Shown: in pieces, positions 11,674-23,659 of the stretch
Numbering within the stretch: the first letter of the stretch is position 1
How the letters are laid out: each line of letters opens with the position of its first letter
Source: Mortierella alpina
Lineage: Eukaryota > Mortierellomycota > Mortierellomycetes > Mortierellales > Mortierellaceae
NCBI GenBank assembly: GCA_029449245.1
Contig: JANATF010000011.1
Coordinates: 1,550,001-1,614,000, forward strand
Direction of reading: 5' to 3'
DNA: 64,000 bases
Notes under the pieces: generated by a model
The model's database searches: none
What the model saw: the letters and a program-made list of their open reading frames with translations, nothing else
What the model was told of the DNA's origin: nothing
Translations under genes and position numbers: made by a program

Positions 11674-14600
11674 CTACATCATGCCCGGCCAGTTCGTAGA
11701 GTGAAAGTCGTCCTGGATCCCGCTCAGTTCCAGATTATGGTTCGGTACGAGTTGCTGCTGTTGCTGATGCTGCTGTAGTTGATGATGCTGGTAGTGATGA
11801 TGGCCATGATGCGGGCCACTATGACGGGTATTGTTTGCCGCTGCAAGCGTCTGCTCCAGAAGCGCCTGCACTTGATCGGCATTCAGCTCCTCCTCCAGCT
11901 CCAACGGACCTCCTCCTCCTCCTCCTGAAAGCGTCCCTCCCGGCCCTGACATGTCGATCGGCTCCATCTTGAGCGGCATAAAGAGCTCGGACGTGTCAGC
12001 GGCAGTGCTGTCCATGGCTGATTGTTGTGTGGTCGTCGTATTAAAAGTAGTGTTGTTGCTGTTGTTGTTCTCTGTATTATTGTTGTACAATGACTGGTTT
12101 AAAAATCCGTCCATGAGCTGGTTATTATTGCCAGTACTGGTAAGGATCCCTGTGGTAGCGACAGTGCCAGCAGGCGACAAGGGATTGCTACTGTTGTTAT
12201 TGGCTGGGTCACTGAGCATGTTGCGACTCATGAGCTGAGAATCTGTCATGAAACACGTATTTGCTCCCGAGACTGGATTCATGTCGCTCCAGAATGTCGG
12301 ATTGAAGGAGTCGTACAGTCCAATCTGTTGTCCGATCTGATTATACATTTGCTGGGTCTGCTGCTGTTGCTGCTGCTGTTGCTGCTGTTGTTGCTGTTGC
12401 TGTAACTGTGCCTGTTGTAGCTGTGCCTGCTGCTGCTGCTGCTGCGCCTGTTGCATAGTCATAGTCACTGCCTGTTGACCACCAAACGACGGAAATATTT
12501 CCCCTGTGGACGAAAGTACATTGGTAGTTTGCTGTTGATTCATTGACGGAGGTTGCTGGTTCAGAATCGCAGTCGTCGTCTGGAACTGCTTCAGACTCTC
12601 CATGACCTGAGGCCCACCAAACGGACCGATGTATTGCGAAACCTTCTGCAGTTTCCCAGGATTGTAGTATCCAGACTGGTGATCCTTTGACTCTTGAAAT
12701 CTAGCTGATGATCCCGTAGACGTGGACGCAATTGATCCCTGCCTCTGCAATTGTTGCGCTTGCGGGTGCTGTGAGGATGGTTGTTGCAGAAACGGGTGAC
12801 CTTGGTGAAGTCTCTGTTGCCCCTCGTGCTGAGTATGGCTGTGTCGTTTTCTGTGCAAACTAGTGGCATTGTCCCTCGGAGGCAGTGGTGAAGAAACCAG
12901 AGAGTTGCTCCTGGCCTTCGCACGTTCTTGGCGACCGATTTTGACCAATCGACTGATATTACGCTGATCCACCACGCCATAGGCCATTGCTTGTCCACCG
13001 TGCCCACCTCCTGTCCCCTGCCTGGTCGAAGGTATTCTGCTCCGCTTTGCAATGGCTAGACTCTTGATCGCTCCTGCGCAGACGTGCACGCTTGACTGGC
13101 TCAGTCCCTTGACCGAATGCATGAATTCCTCAAAGAACGACAGCACGCAATTCAGATTCTGCTCGTCGCAGTTGGATCTCGGGGATGAGTAGAACTCGCG
13201 GAAGAACCGCATGATGTAGTCAAAGTTGGCTTGCGCGGCCTCTGCAACCTTAGCGTCCGTTGATTTGAGGAACATGACGTGGATCCTGACAGCATTGAGC
13301 AACGCATATTCACCCACATGGGTCAACTCAAAGGCTTTGTAGTAAGACTGTGCGAGCACTTTGGCGATATCTGTGATCTTGGTCGCGGCCTTGATACAAA
13401 TGTCCTGTGATCGATAGGGCGATCGTTTGAGGTGCTCTGATGATGACAAGTACGGCTTGTGCAGTAGGATCAAGGCCGATTCGTACAGCATCTGGACAAT
13501 ACCTAAACACATGCGAAATGTATGAGAAAGAATGCCAATGTTAACAAGGAGACCCTCTGGAAGAATACCTTCCAAGCGAATCACAAATTTCCCATAATCC
13601 AGATTCTGTTACCTGCTCGCGAATTAATCATGGCCTTTGGGTCGTCCTCTTTCATGTCAAAACTGAATCGAAGGTTCGCTGGTAATTGCAGCTGCCACTG
13701 AATAAGCTGTTGTTCGTAACTTTTTGGCAAGCTTCCTGGCACCATATCCTGGACCTCAACTGCATTAAAGATGTACCGCTTGATGTTCCTGAAGATGCGC
13801 CAGAGTCTGCAGATCTGGGCCAAGAAGAGTGTCTGAGTGGTCTCATCCTCCCCGTCACCCTCTGTCGGCACAAGCATTGGCACATCGATCTCTGTGTCGT
13901 CAATCATAGGCCTTCGTCCAGTGACGCTGGAGGTTGAACTGTCAGCGCCATAGATGCACCAGAACACCCGCTTCCGTGTTTCCTGAACCTGCTTGTCTGA
14001 GATCCACCGGTCGCATTTGCGGTGCAACCCCAAATCAGATGCCATCATGATGGCCTGCTGCATGTAACTATGACCAAGTCCTGATATTCGAGTATATCTT
14101 GAGAGCATGATTAAACCTTGGACAGTTGACAGTCTAGGAATCCCGATACAGTAGTCCAGCACCATGCGAGCTCGCTCAAAGAAGGGTGTTGCCAAAGTTT
14201 TTGGGTCGTTCGGATCCGTGAAGCAGGATGTGTGATCGCAATCTCCTGTCAATGCGGCTGCCATGAACACGCTGTTGAGCAAGAAAATGTTTTGCGGCTC
14301 AAATCGATTCTCCAATGCCTGAAGCAAGTTCGCCTTTTGGATCATGGGTAGATATAGGTAGTAATGCTGTAGGTTGAAAAAGAGGTGTTGTCAATAACTG
14401 AGTGTACATGGTGATGTTTCCCCCCTCCGCTTTAATACTCCTGATCTCACGTCAAAGAAAGCTCTTGGGATTTACCTTGTAATATATGTCGAACAGGGTG
14501 TCGATGACCTCAATGGGCGGAAGCACCAATGCCTCGGGAGGGATATCGATGTTATGTGCCTCATGCACATCAAACGAGATCTCTTCGTCCCAAAAGGTAT

Positions 14601-16596
14601 TTTCGTCCGTGGATGTAAACATCATTGATCCCTTGCCAAAGTACACAGATGCATCAAATACACGCAGCTTGTCCATCGTAGCCGCGAGTTCGCTGATGTC
14701 GCCTTCCTCATCGCTGTCGCTCCCCTCCTGTACCGGATCCGTGACTGAGGCAAATGACGGAGCGATGGAGGATGCGGGCGATTTGACCGACCTTGCCGTC
14801 TAAGATCCATAGAATGAAACAACAAGATTGAGTACCATGGCCAATGTATGATCCGAGGGAGATCCTCATCTGCTCCAGGACAACCGTCGTACCTGGAATT
14901 CAGATGAAAATAAAGGGCTGCTTAGAGGTTCCTCTTTCAAAAATGGTAGCCGAGGCGTTCCCATTTCGGAGCCTCCCATGGTGGTTGAGAGTGCCGGTGT
15001 TGCTGATGTGTCCATGTTCTAAAGGTGAATAAAAACGAGCGCACAGTGAGCGGAGTGAAGAAGCGCGCACAATCTCTTTTTTTTTTTTGGAAAAAAAATA
15101 CAATGATCAAGAATACGGCAGCAGGACGTTACCATTGGACTTATGGCGGTTTGATCCCATGGCTGATGATAACGACTTTGGAGATCCTGTGGCGAGTTGA
15201 TGTCCATCCAGCCATCATCGTTCGAGAGCACGTCCATGGCTGCACTGGTGTTGATCCCTGGTCCTTTCATGGGGCGATTCATCGATTTAGAGTCGGACCT
15301 TGACGGCCCTTCGCCATTGTTCTTTTTCGTCGCCTTGCCTCCTGGTGTGGGCATGACCTTGCTGAGTAGGGACTCCATCTGGCTCAGACGTTCCGAGTAG
15401 GTCGATTCTATCGTCTCGAGACGAGCCTCCAAGATCTCGACTTCTGAATGTGGTTTCTTGCGCTTTGAGGCTGGCGTCTTTCCGAGAAGGAACGTGCACT
15501 CCATCAGCCCCGCATATAGACAGGGCCCACATGTTGGCCGAGCTTGATCGCACTTTGTCTATGGGGTCGGTGGAGGATAACAAAGAAAGAAATAGACGGT
15601 ATAGATACGGTCAGATTAGCAGCTCTACTCTGAAGTGAAGTCAAGTCAATTGAAGCATAAGAACCCCTTCTTCCCACAGATCGGAGCAACGAGAAGCATT
15701 TAATACGGCAAAAGAAAGTTTGTAAAAGGTTGATGCCAACGGCGATCGATACGAAGCACGGAATGGCGGGGTTGAAGGATAAACTCTGGCACCCAGGTAG
15801 GCTGATACAGAGCAAAAATGACTAATCGCTATTTTTCTCCCTTCTTTTTTGGTGCTCTCTGTACTTTTTGTCTACCAGGTTGTTCTGTTCAGAAGCACGA
15901 CCAAGCCTGAGGTTCATGGGGCTGCTACACCAAATTATGTGGGATCCTGTCCTTTTATGGCGCAATGGCCCGGGATCCGTTCCCGCAACGTGTGACAAGG
16001 CGTGGTAGCTCTGCAAGGTACCACGTTTTTATGGAAGTAATAAACAAGCGTTGCAGGGATAGAGTGGGGGTCCGAAACGGGGGTTCAGAAGCACGAGGAG
16101 GGGGTAGCGATGCATTTAGCCCACACATCTGCCGAAAGCTAAGAGCCGTCGGCCATGCTTCTTTCCCAAGAGCAATACACAGAGAATCAGAGAATGAGAG
16201 AAGAGAAAATGTTTGGTCGCACCAGAGAACCCACAACAGCAACAGCAACTCGTGGTCACCAGCCGTAGCACTGTGCAGTTTGCTTACCGACAATACTAAC
16301 CCTCATACATACACACAAACGCACTCACTCAAACACAACCCAAACCCACGTTGATGACCGATGAAGGAGCATGGTCTTAAGCGGGAGTTCAAACAGCATG
16401 ACTGATGAATCCTCAGGCGCCATAGGACCAAGGTGCGAATCCACCAGGCTCCAGAAGGTTGAAAGACACGCACGGAGAGCGAGATCGCCCATGGCTATGG
16501 TTTTTTTTTTACCTTTCTCCTTCGACACTGGTCGCAGCCTAGGACGACGGCGGTTCTCTTCTTTTTGGGTTTTATTGCTGTTGTGGGAAGAGCCAT
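11674..16596 (-). CDS. Zn2Cys6 fungal-specific transcription factor with Gln-rich C-terminus
   Basis: Exons 16596-16513, 15558-15133, 15018-14893, 14799-14476, 14366-13613 and 13502-11674 give 1180 residues. The binuclear zinc cluster is split by a 954-base intron: exon 1 ends CDQCRRRK and exon 2 continues TKCDQARPTCGPC, LYAGLMEC, completing CX2CX6CX6CX2CX7C after a basic start. A heptad-like linker (EILEARLETIESTYSERLSQ) should dimerise. The Fungal_trans regulatory domain runs from about residue 380 to 640, with RKRVFWCIYGAD and GRRPMIDDTEIDVPM marking its most conserved stretch. The last 400 residues are Gln-, Asn- and His-rich, including a CAG/CAA tract at 12355-12450, and end in an acidic segment likely to activate. 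Target genes are unknown. All splice junctions keep frame, so the model is strong. Confidence 0.9.
12350..12460 (-). repeat. Polyglutamine-coding CAG/CAA tract
   Basis: On the - strand this encodes a nearly pure Gln run broken by Ala-Gln-Leu units within the transcription factor. Mixed CAG and CAA codons suggest it is old enough to have lost pure triplet identity, but it may still vary in length between strains. Confidence 0.8.
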
Positions 16597-19197
16597 GTTG
16601 TTCGAGGGTTGGATCCCGACAGGCAGCAGGCGAAGGAGGAAGTGAGAGGTGCTGGAAGACTGTTTATGAGTCCTGGTGCCCCGTAGTTGAGTTTGTCGCA
16701 AAGGCGTCCCAAAGGCGTCCCGAAGGGTGACTCTGCGGCAGAGAAGAAGGATATTCTACAATGCCGTCGCGCGAGAGAGGCGGAGCGAGAGCAAGAGCAA
16801 AAGCGAGAGAGCCAACGTGGAAGGGAAGGAGGTCGGTAGGCACAGTTGCGAAATAGAGTAATCAAGCGTGGGGTGGAGAGCGAAGTGAGTTATGAATAAG
16901 AGAGCGGGAGAGAGCGACGACGCAGGGGTGCAGGGAAGGGGTCTGGGATGGCACAAGGGAATGCGAGTCGAGTCAAAGGAGGCGTGTGCAACTGTGAATA
17001 GCGAGAGCAGAATGCAGCATGGAGGGAGAGTGGGGAGACGGGCGACCAGAGCCGAGGGATCAGCAGGCGAGAGAGAGAGAGGGATCAGGATGAGGCGTGT
17101 GCGGGGAAGAGGAGGAGGACGAGGAGGAGGAGGAGAAGGCGGAGACGAAAGGTGGAGGTGAAGAAGGTGAAGAAGGTGGAGAAGAGGGTGAGGAAGAAGG
17201 TGTGAAGGTGTGAAGGTGTGAAGGTGAGAAGGTGAGGGAGAAGGTGAAGGAGACTGAAAGAGAGAAAGCACAAAAAGAGAGAAATCAAAAGAGATATACA
17301 CCACACCACACACACACACACTGAGCGAGAGTGGGAATGGAGCAAAACGATGAGCTGTGGGCAAATACCAAATGGCAAATGCGCAGTTGATGGAGTCTAA
17401 ATCGCACTACAACGAGGAATAAAAAAAAACAAGGGCGCTGCTGGGAAAAGGGTCAACGGAGGCAGAGCAGGGCGCCACGCTCGCCAGCGAGCACTGCAGG
17501 GCCGGGATGTGCGCAGGGGGAATCAACCGGCTGCATTCGACGCAGCGGAAAACACAACAAAAAAGCCAAGCCATGCGTGCCAAGAGCCAAGGTGCCATAG
17601 TGAGCCAAAACGCGGGAAATCGGCCAGGATGCAGACGGGGTGAATCACCGACGCCCATTTCGACATTCATGTGTGGTGGGTGTCTGCGTGCACAGTCAGT
17701 CATACACGATACATCCAGACTACAGCAGCAGCACCACAACCGACACACTCACTCTCTCTCTCACCCTAGTCGTAGTCTAGCAGTGTGCTAGCTAGGGGTT
17801 GCATGCAATCCATCCCATCGCGCCCCCCTCTTCTCCCGCACTGCGGTGAGTGCAGCGCCCGTTTATTCCTTCCACGAGAAGAATGCGGCTGAGAGGGAGT
17901 TGCAAGGCGAGAGAGAGAGAGATAGTGAGAGAGAGAGACCCCCCGGGAAATGTGATTGGATCCTCGCGGGCGTCCTCGCCAGAGCCATTGACCAATCGCA
18001 TCAAATCCATCTGCTCAAGAAGCAAAGAGCACCTCCTCACCAGAGCTGATCGTAATATGAAGCGGCCACAAGAGAACCCACAGTGGTGCCCCTGCCAGAG
18101 GATGGTCTGCGCCAGGCCCCTGTCTCGCTGCTGTGTAACCAGACAGCGCGCAGCTCTCGACCACCAGACCGGACCGCATGCCAACGGAGGCAGGGGATCC
18201 CACGGACTCCATTTGCTGGACACACTCTTGTGCATGCTGTGAGAGCGAGTGCCAGGGAGGGTGCCTCTTGATCCAGCTCTCTCAAGCTCCAGGTCGCTCT
18301 CGCTGAGCCACATTCCGCGCGAGAGCATGCCCCGGTCTGGTGCATGGCACACAGCTGACGAGAGAAAAGAGAGAGCGGGAGAATGAGAGCGCAGAGCGAA
18401 CGACCAGGGTACTGTGCTGTGAATCCTTGCAGGTGGATGATGATTTTGATGCATAATCCAGACATTCATACGTCTTTCTGTGTATTTTTGTGATTCGCTT
18501 TTTTTTCCCTTCTTTTTTCTCATCAACCCATCCACGCTGGTCCCCGTCGTCTCCATTGTCCTCTTCGTCCTCTTCTTCGTCCTCGTCGTCGCCGTCGTCT
18601 TCGTCTGCCTGCACACTGGCTGTTTCCCACACTCACTAGCCCAGCTTACTTTGTTCCGCTGTTGACTCGCACCCAAACAAAGTTCGCCTTCATTGCTCAC
18701 TGTCTCTTGACTCTCTCTCTCTCTCTCTCGTTATCTCGCTCGCTCGCTCGCTCTTCTTCATTCTCTTCACCGCCCTCTTCTCCTCGTCCGATTGACCTGC
18801 ATCCTCGTCCCTCCGATCCCTCGACCCATCTCCGAGTCCCTTCCATGCCTGTGTCGCCCCCCATTCTGCAGCCCATACCGTTTCTCCGCCTCATCCTATT
18901 GCGAGACCACCTGCCATTCTAGCTTCGCCTCGACACAGCAGCCATCCAGCAAACAACAACGTCTCGGTCCTTCGGTCCTTGCTTCAACCTCCCCTGCTCC
19001 CCTTCAGCCGACCATAGCCGACTCCTTTCCCCTGTGCAAGAGCCTCTCGCAACGGTCGACTCGACTTTATTTACGGTTCAATAGCCTTCTCGATCGTTGA
19101 CTTCCGCCCGCTCCGCTCCACCACCCCCTTTCCCTCGCATTTCCCGCTGCTGGAGTAAAGCACCATTTCGAAGCCACCGACGTTCGTGTTTGGAGCG
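16597..19197. other. Divergent promoter region between transcription factor (-) and permease (+)
   Basis: From 16750 to 17300 the + strand is purine-rich, with imperfect GAAGGTGAA repeats at 17155-17250, and forms the CT-rich leader of the leftward gene. A CA/GT run lies at 17303-17322. From 18700 to 19100 the + strand becomes CT-rich, with (CT)n at 18711-18728 and (GCTC)n at 18739-18752, the leader of the rightward permease. The open frames between (for example 17792-18700 on -) are Arg/Lys/Ser-rich without domains and I do not call them. Confidence 0.55.
18711..18752 (+). repeat. CT and GCTC microsatellite in permease leader
   Basis: A run of CT dinucleotides passes into CGCT tetranucleotide units. 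It lies about 450 bases before the permease ATG, in the pyrimidine-rich leader. Confidence 0.8.
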
Positions 19198-22100
19198 ATG
19201 GACGATGACGAAGGCTACTACTATACTGGCCAGACTCCGTTCAGAAAGCCCAATGAATCCAAAGTGCGCTTCCACCTGCGCCGCCTGGTCGCGATCCAGA
19301 CCTTGGCTCGACTCGAGTACACGGTCGAGGAGGCCGAGACCAAGTTCAACCGCGCGTTGGGACCAGTCGAGCTCACGTTCGTCGGACTTGGTAAGTGTAA
19401 ACCATCCTGACCCTAATTATTGTCCGCTCTCACCCTGCGCCTGCACAGGTCGTGTGCCCTAGAGATGTCCAACTCGAGCCAATCCTTTCAGCCTGGCCCT
19501 CGCAAGGCCCTTTTCTTTTGCATGCCCTCTTGTCCACGTTTATTTCTTTGGGAAGGGAAGGTTTTCTACACGTCCTCCGAACTACGCCCCTTCTGTCATC
19601 CTTCCCGCTGCCATCACAGACACAGGCAAAAATGAATAGGGTGCTAGGACGCTTCTGGAAAAGCAGCGACGCTAGACAGTCTGGAGGAGGCTGTCGGTCG
19701 GTGCTGTGGCAGCGAGTCCTGTACATGGAGGTGTTCGCTGAGTTCAGATTCTATCGACTATTTTGTGCAAACCGGAGGCAGAGGGGTTTTCGTTGTTTGT
19801 GCTTGCAGGTTCTTCTCTCGCTCCCACACTCTCGCGGACAAACCTTGTCTGAGTCCCCTGGCTATCCTTCTGGACATTCTACAGGGCAGGAGCACAGTGG
19901 TGGGGGCCTCGTTCTTTGTGATGCTCGAGTCTGCCTCGCGCAGAATGAGGGCTCACGTTCTCCCCCTCTTTTCTTGTGCCACCTTCCTGGTTCTGTTATT
20001 TATACCGAACGAAAAGAACAAAAAGGGATTGCTGGTTTGCAATCTGCCTCGGCGTCCTGCCACGAATTTCTCCGTCCGTGGAGTCCGTGGACAAACAACA
20101 TGAATCAGCCCCTCTATTGCATTTCGTGTTGGGTGTTTCTTCATTTCTGTCGGGGACGATGAGGCAAGATATCAAACACTTGCTCACACAAACAACAAGC
20201 AAACAAACCAACTATTCTCACGGATAATCTGGACCAGCACTCCATCGCTCTATCGATTCGTTTTTCCCACACTATGACTAACAATCCAACCATGTCTATC
20301 GCATAGGTGCTGTGGTGGGTACTGGTGTCTTTGTCATCCTAGGTAAGTGCAATCCTGCAGCTACGCGCACTGGCTCCCTTATCACGCCATCGTGAGCTCA
20401 CACTCAATCTCCTCAATTTCCCTCTAGGTAATGCCGCTGCCAGCCAGGCCGGTCCTGCCGTCACCGTCTCGTTCGTGCTCGGAGGGATCGTGGCCGGAAT
20501 TGCCGCGCTGTCCTATGCCGAGATGGCCTCCATGATTCCAATCGCAGGATCCGCGTATACGTACGCATATGCGACGCTGGGGGAGCTTGCGGCGTGGATT
20601 ATTGGCTGGGATCTGATACTGGAGTACATGATTGGCGCCGCGACGGTGTCCGTGGGTTGGTCCGCGTACTTTGTAGCGTTCATGAAGGACGGGTTCCACG
20701 TGGAGATGTCGAGCAAATGGACAAAGACACCCATCATCTGGGACCACGAGCAGTTCACGACCTCAGGCGACTACTTTAATGCGCCAGCGTTCGTCATCTG
20801 TGTTATCGTAACGTTCATCATCTCGTTTGGGATTCACTTGACCGCCAGGATCAACAATGTGCTGGTCGCATTCAAGATCATCGTCCTGCTCATCATGATC
20901 TTTGCCATGATTCCGTTTATCAAGACTGAAAACTACCACCCATACCTCCCACCCAACACCGGCAACTACGGACAATTTGGCGTGTCAGGATTGCTGCAGG
21001 GCGCCTCCTCCGTGTTTTTTGCCTACATTGGCTTTGACAGCGTATCGACTACTGCTCAGGAAGCCAAGGAACCCCAGGTCAACTTGCCTGTCGGCATAAT
21101 GATGACACTAGTCATCAGTGCTACCATCTACATTGCACTGAGCGCCGTCACTGTCGGTGTTGCCAATTACACGCAGCTGGCAGCTGGATCACCGCTCGTG
21201 GATACGGTGGCACTCACAGGAATGCGCTGGCTCGTCGTGCTGACTGAGCTGGGTGCTCTGGCGGCCACGAGCTCCGTGATACTGGTACTGCTGATCGCCC
21301 AGCCTCGTGTCTTTTACGCCATGTCGAACGATGGTCTGATTCCGCGCGCCTTTGCCAAAGTCCACCCAAAGCACAAGGTACAAACAGTGGATTTTGACAT
21401 TTTTCATCCAACTTAGTCATGTGTTTACGTATTTCAATTGCAATCCCATTAACCCTTGCTTTGGTGTGCACGGACCTAGACACCCTATGTCGCTACGCTG
21501 GTATCAGGATTTATTTGCTCCTTTTGCGGTGGCCTGCTGCCCATTGGAGTTCTCAGCGACATTTCATCCGTCGGAACGATCTTTGCCTTTTTCGTGGTCA
21601 ACATTGGTGTGATCATCCTCCGCTATACCCGCAAGACGGTTCCTCGACGGTTTAAAGTGCCTGGAGGTAAACACAAAAAAGATGCTATCCCAACGACGAT
21701 GTATCATCGACAGCAACCAAAAATACAATGGAAAAAGGCTTTCCATTTACTAAGACGATTTTTTCTTTCATCATAGGTCCATTCTTGCTGCCCGGAATTG
21801 GGGCCGCCAGCTCATTGCTGCTATTACAAGGCGCGAAACGGGAAGCAATTATCCGTCTGCTGGTTTGGATGGCCTTTGGCATTCTCGTGTACTTGGTATA
21901 TGGGCGATCACACTCCGAGATCAATAACCCGCGGATCATTGCGGACGAGCCCATGCGAGTATTACACGAAAACTATTCTGTGGACTCTGTCAATTATCAC
22001 AACTACCAGGGATACACGGATGAGGATCTGCGTCGACAATATGAGCGGCAGCTTGCAAGGAGGATGGGGACCGCCCATCATCATGATCCGTGTCCAGAAG

Positions 22101-22378
22101 CTGGAGAGCACGAGACGTATCAATACCCCCACCATCAACATCAACATCATCAGGACGAGGATGGGACAGCGGATCAAGGGAGTGGGGTTGGGAGAGGTGA
22201 ACTTGGAAGCACACCTACGGATTCGGGAACAGGGACAGGACTGATGAGAGTGAGGACCGTCTCGGAGATTCAGGAGGATGGACAAAGCTCGTGCTCTGCA
22301 CGGTCCTCAACAGCACACGAACCAATAGATCTGCATGGAGTGGGTCCTGTGAATGATGGGCAGAATCGAACTCCATAG
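19198..22378 (+). CDS. Cationic amino-acid transporter, APC superfamily (CAT type)
   Basis: Exons 19198-19390, 20307-20342 (36 bases), 20428-21377, 21480-21666 and 21777-22378 join in phase to 655 residues. The acidic N-terminus (MDDDEGYYYTGQTPF) leads to a start of helix 1, VGLGAVVGTGVFVILGNAA, whose GxxxGTG-type break is the substrate and sodium/proton site signature of APC carriers. Then come SYAEMASMIPIAGSAYTYAY (helix 3 signature) and GFDSVSTTAQEAKEPQ (helix 8 loop of CAT proteins). I count about 12 to 14 membrane helices. The 120-residue cytosolic tail is His-, Gly- and Ser/Thr-rich. CAT carriers bring Lys, Arg and ornithine into the cell or vacuole; which membrane applies here is unknown. 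Intron 1 is 916 bases, much longer than the others, and may hold control sites. Confidence 0.9.
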
Positions 22379-22645
22379 CACTAATGATTAAAAAAAAAAA
22401 AAAGAAACACCAGGACACTCGGAATGATAGCCATGGTTTGAGTTGTGCTTGGCAGGAACACCATATATTTCTTTTTGGAGGGGCTGTTGTCTTTGGCCAC
22501 GCGTTTTTGGGCTGTGGTGGAGCGAGAGCCTCTTGTGTGCAGGGTCCGTAGCCAAGAAAACTTTGGCCCTTGGCAAAGGACCTCTGATCCGTGTCAACGC
22601 CCGATGTCGAGGTCCCAGCACCCGTGGTTAAGGACGAATGGTTCT

Positions 22646-22650
22646 TATAA
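22646..22650 (+). promoter_or_regulatory. TATA box ahead of small membrane-protein gene
   Basis: TTATAAG sits 63 bases before the ATG at 22713, a normal distance for a short fungal leader. Confidence 0.45.
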
Positions 22651-22712
22651 GAAGGGGTTCATACTGCCTCTTTCAACAAGGATCATTCGGTCGAAAAAAA
22701 GAAACTTTCAGC

Positions 22713-22904
22713 ATGGTTCCCTCACCACTCTGCTGCATACTCATGTTACTCATCATCAACATCTTTGGTCCATTGGTCCTGGTCGTCTTGTTCGCCTCGA
22801 TCTTGTTCTTCGAGCCAGCCTCCAACACCCTTGCCCGGTTGTGCCCACAGCTCATTCTCAACACAGCCACGCAGCTGCCCATTCTACTAGAGATCGAACT
22901 GTGA
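22713..22904 (+). CDS. Candidate 63-residue membrane protein, unknown function
   Basis: This short frame is not a shadow of a larger gene. Codon third positions are strongly C/G-rich like the real genes around it, unlike random frames in the same spacer. A single strong hydrophobic helix covers about residues 6-32 (CCILMLLIINIFGPLVLVVL and onward), followed by an amphipathic C-terminal part ending LPILLEIEL. A TATA box lies 63 bases before the ATG and an AATAAA at 23256-23261, so a transcript of about 0.6 kb is plausible. I recognise no family. A longer frame begins at 22638, but the ATG at 22713 fits the TATA position better. It could still be chance, as the coding evidence rests on only 64 codons. 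Confidence 0.45.
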   Translation: MVPSPLCCILMLLIINIFGPLVLVVLFASILFFEPASNTLARLCPQLILNTATQLPILLEIEL

Positions 22905-23659
22905 GGGCCATCTGAGGGCCATCTGAGGGGCGTGTCTTCCAGCTCTACAGTATCCCGCCATATGCCATCATACCCTCCAGTTCGATCCCGGGCACGCACG
23001 TGTAATCCTCCTTGCGTGAATGATGTGGGGACGCAAGGCCATTGAGGAGAACGGCAAGAGTGGTACTGGATCCGAGTGGACCCTCGTACCACATCTCCAA
23101 CAGTCAAGCACAATAAGGGCTTTTCTTTGGATGCTGCACCAGCCAGGCACGACTGTCCAAGTCTACTGTGTCCGGAAATATAGAGCGGATGCGTGCTTGT
23201 CCACGGTCCAAACGGGTGGTCCATCGATCTAATTTGAGTCCTCCGAGAATGAAAAAATAAAGTCTGCTCCGTGGGCAGGGACCGACGGCAAATTCATAGC
23301 AACGTGGGCGTGAGCGGGAGAATGAGATCGGACTGGACTGGAGAAGGGCCTGCCAGCATAGAGTTGGGGAGGGGTCGGTGAAGACGAGGGTGTGTAACGG
23401 GCCAGTGGGCTTGCTGACCGACCGATTCGCACCCTGCTCGCATGTGATTTCTGGCTGGCGCTGCTACCGCGCTTAGATTTGTGGAGGTCAAACAGCGATC
23501 GCCAGCGGGGTCCTTTGGCTTGTTCTCTTCTCTCTGCCTCTCTTGCAACTCGCTCCTCCGTCCTTCTCTTCCTGCTTCCTCTTCCGATTCAGCCGTCAGC
23601 ATCTCTTCCACATCCACACACACTCACACACATCCACACACGTATACACACATTCAACC
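22905..23659 (+). other. Intergenic region with 3' end of small gene and carrier promoter
   Basis: It starts with a doubled GAGGGCCATCT unit at 22902-22924. AATAAA at 23256-23261 may end the small upstream transcript. A CA-rich leader (23610-23650) precedes the carrier ATG. No other gene is seen. Confidence 0.4.

Noticed and set aside
17792-18700. 302-codon frame on - strand
   Set aside because: Composition is Ser/Arg/Lys/Glu-rich noise from CT- and GA-rich promoter sequence; no domain and no splice-linked extension.
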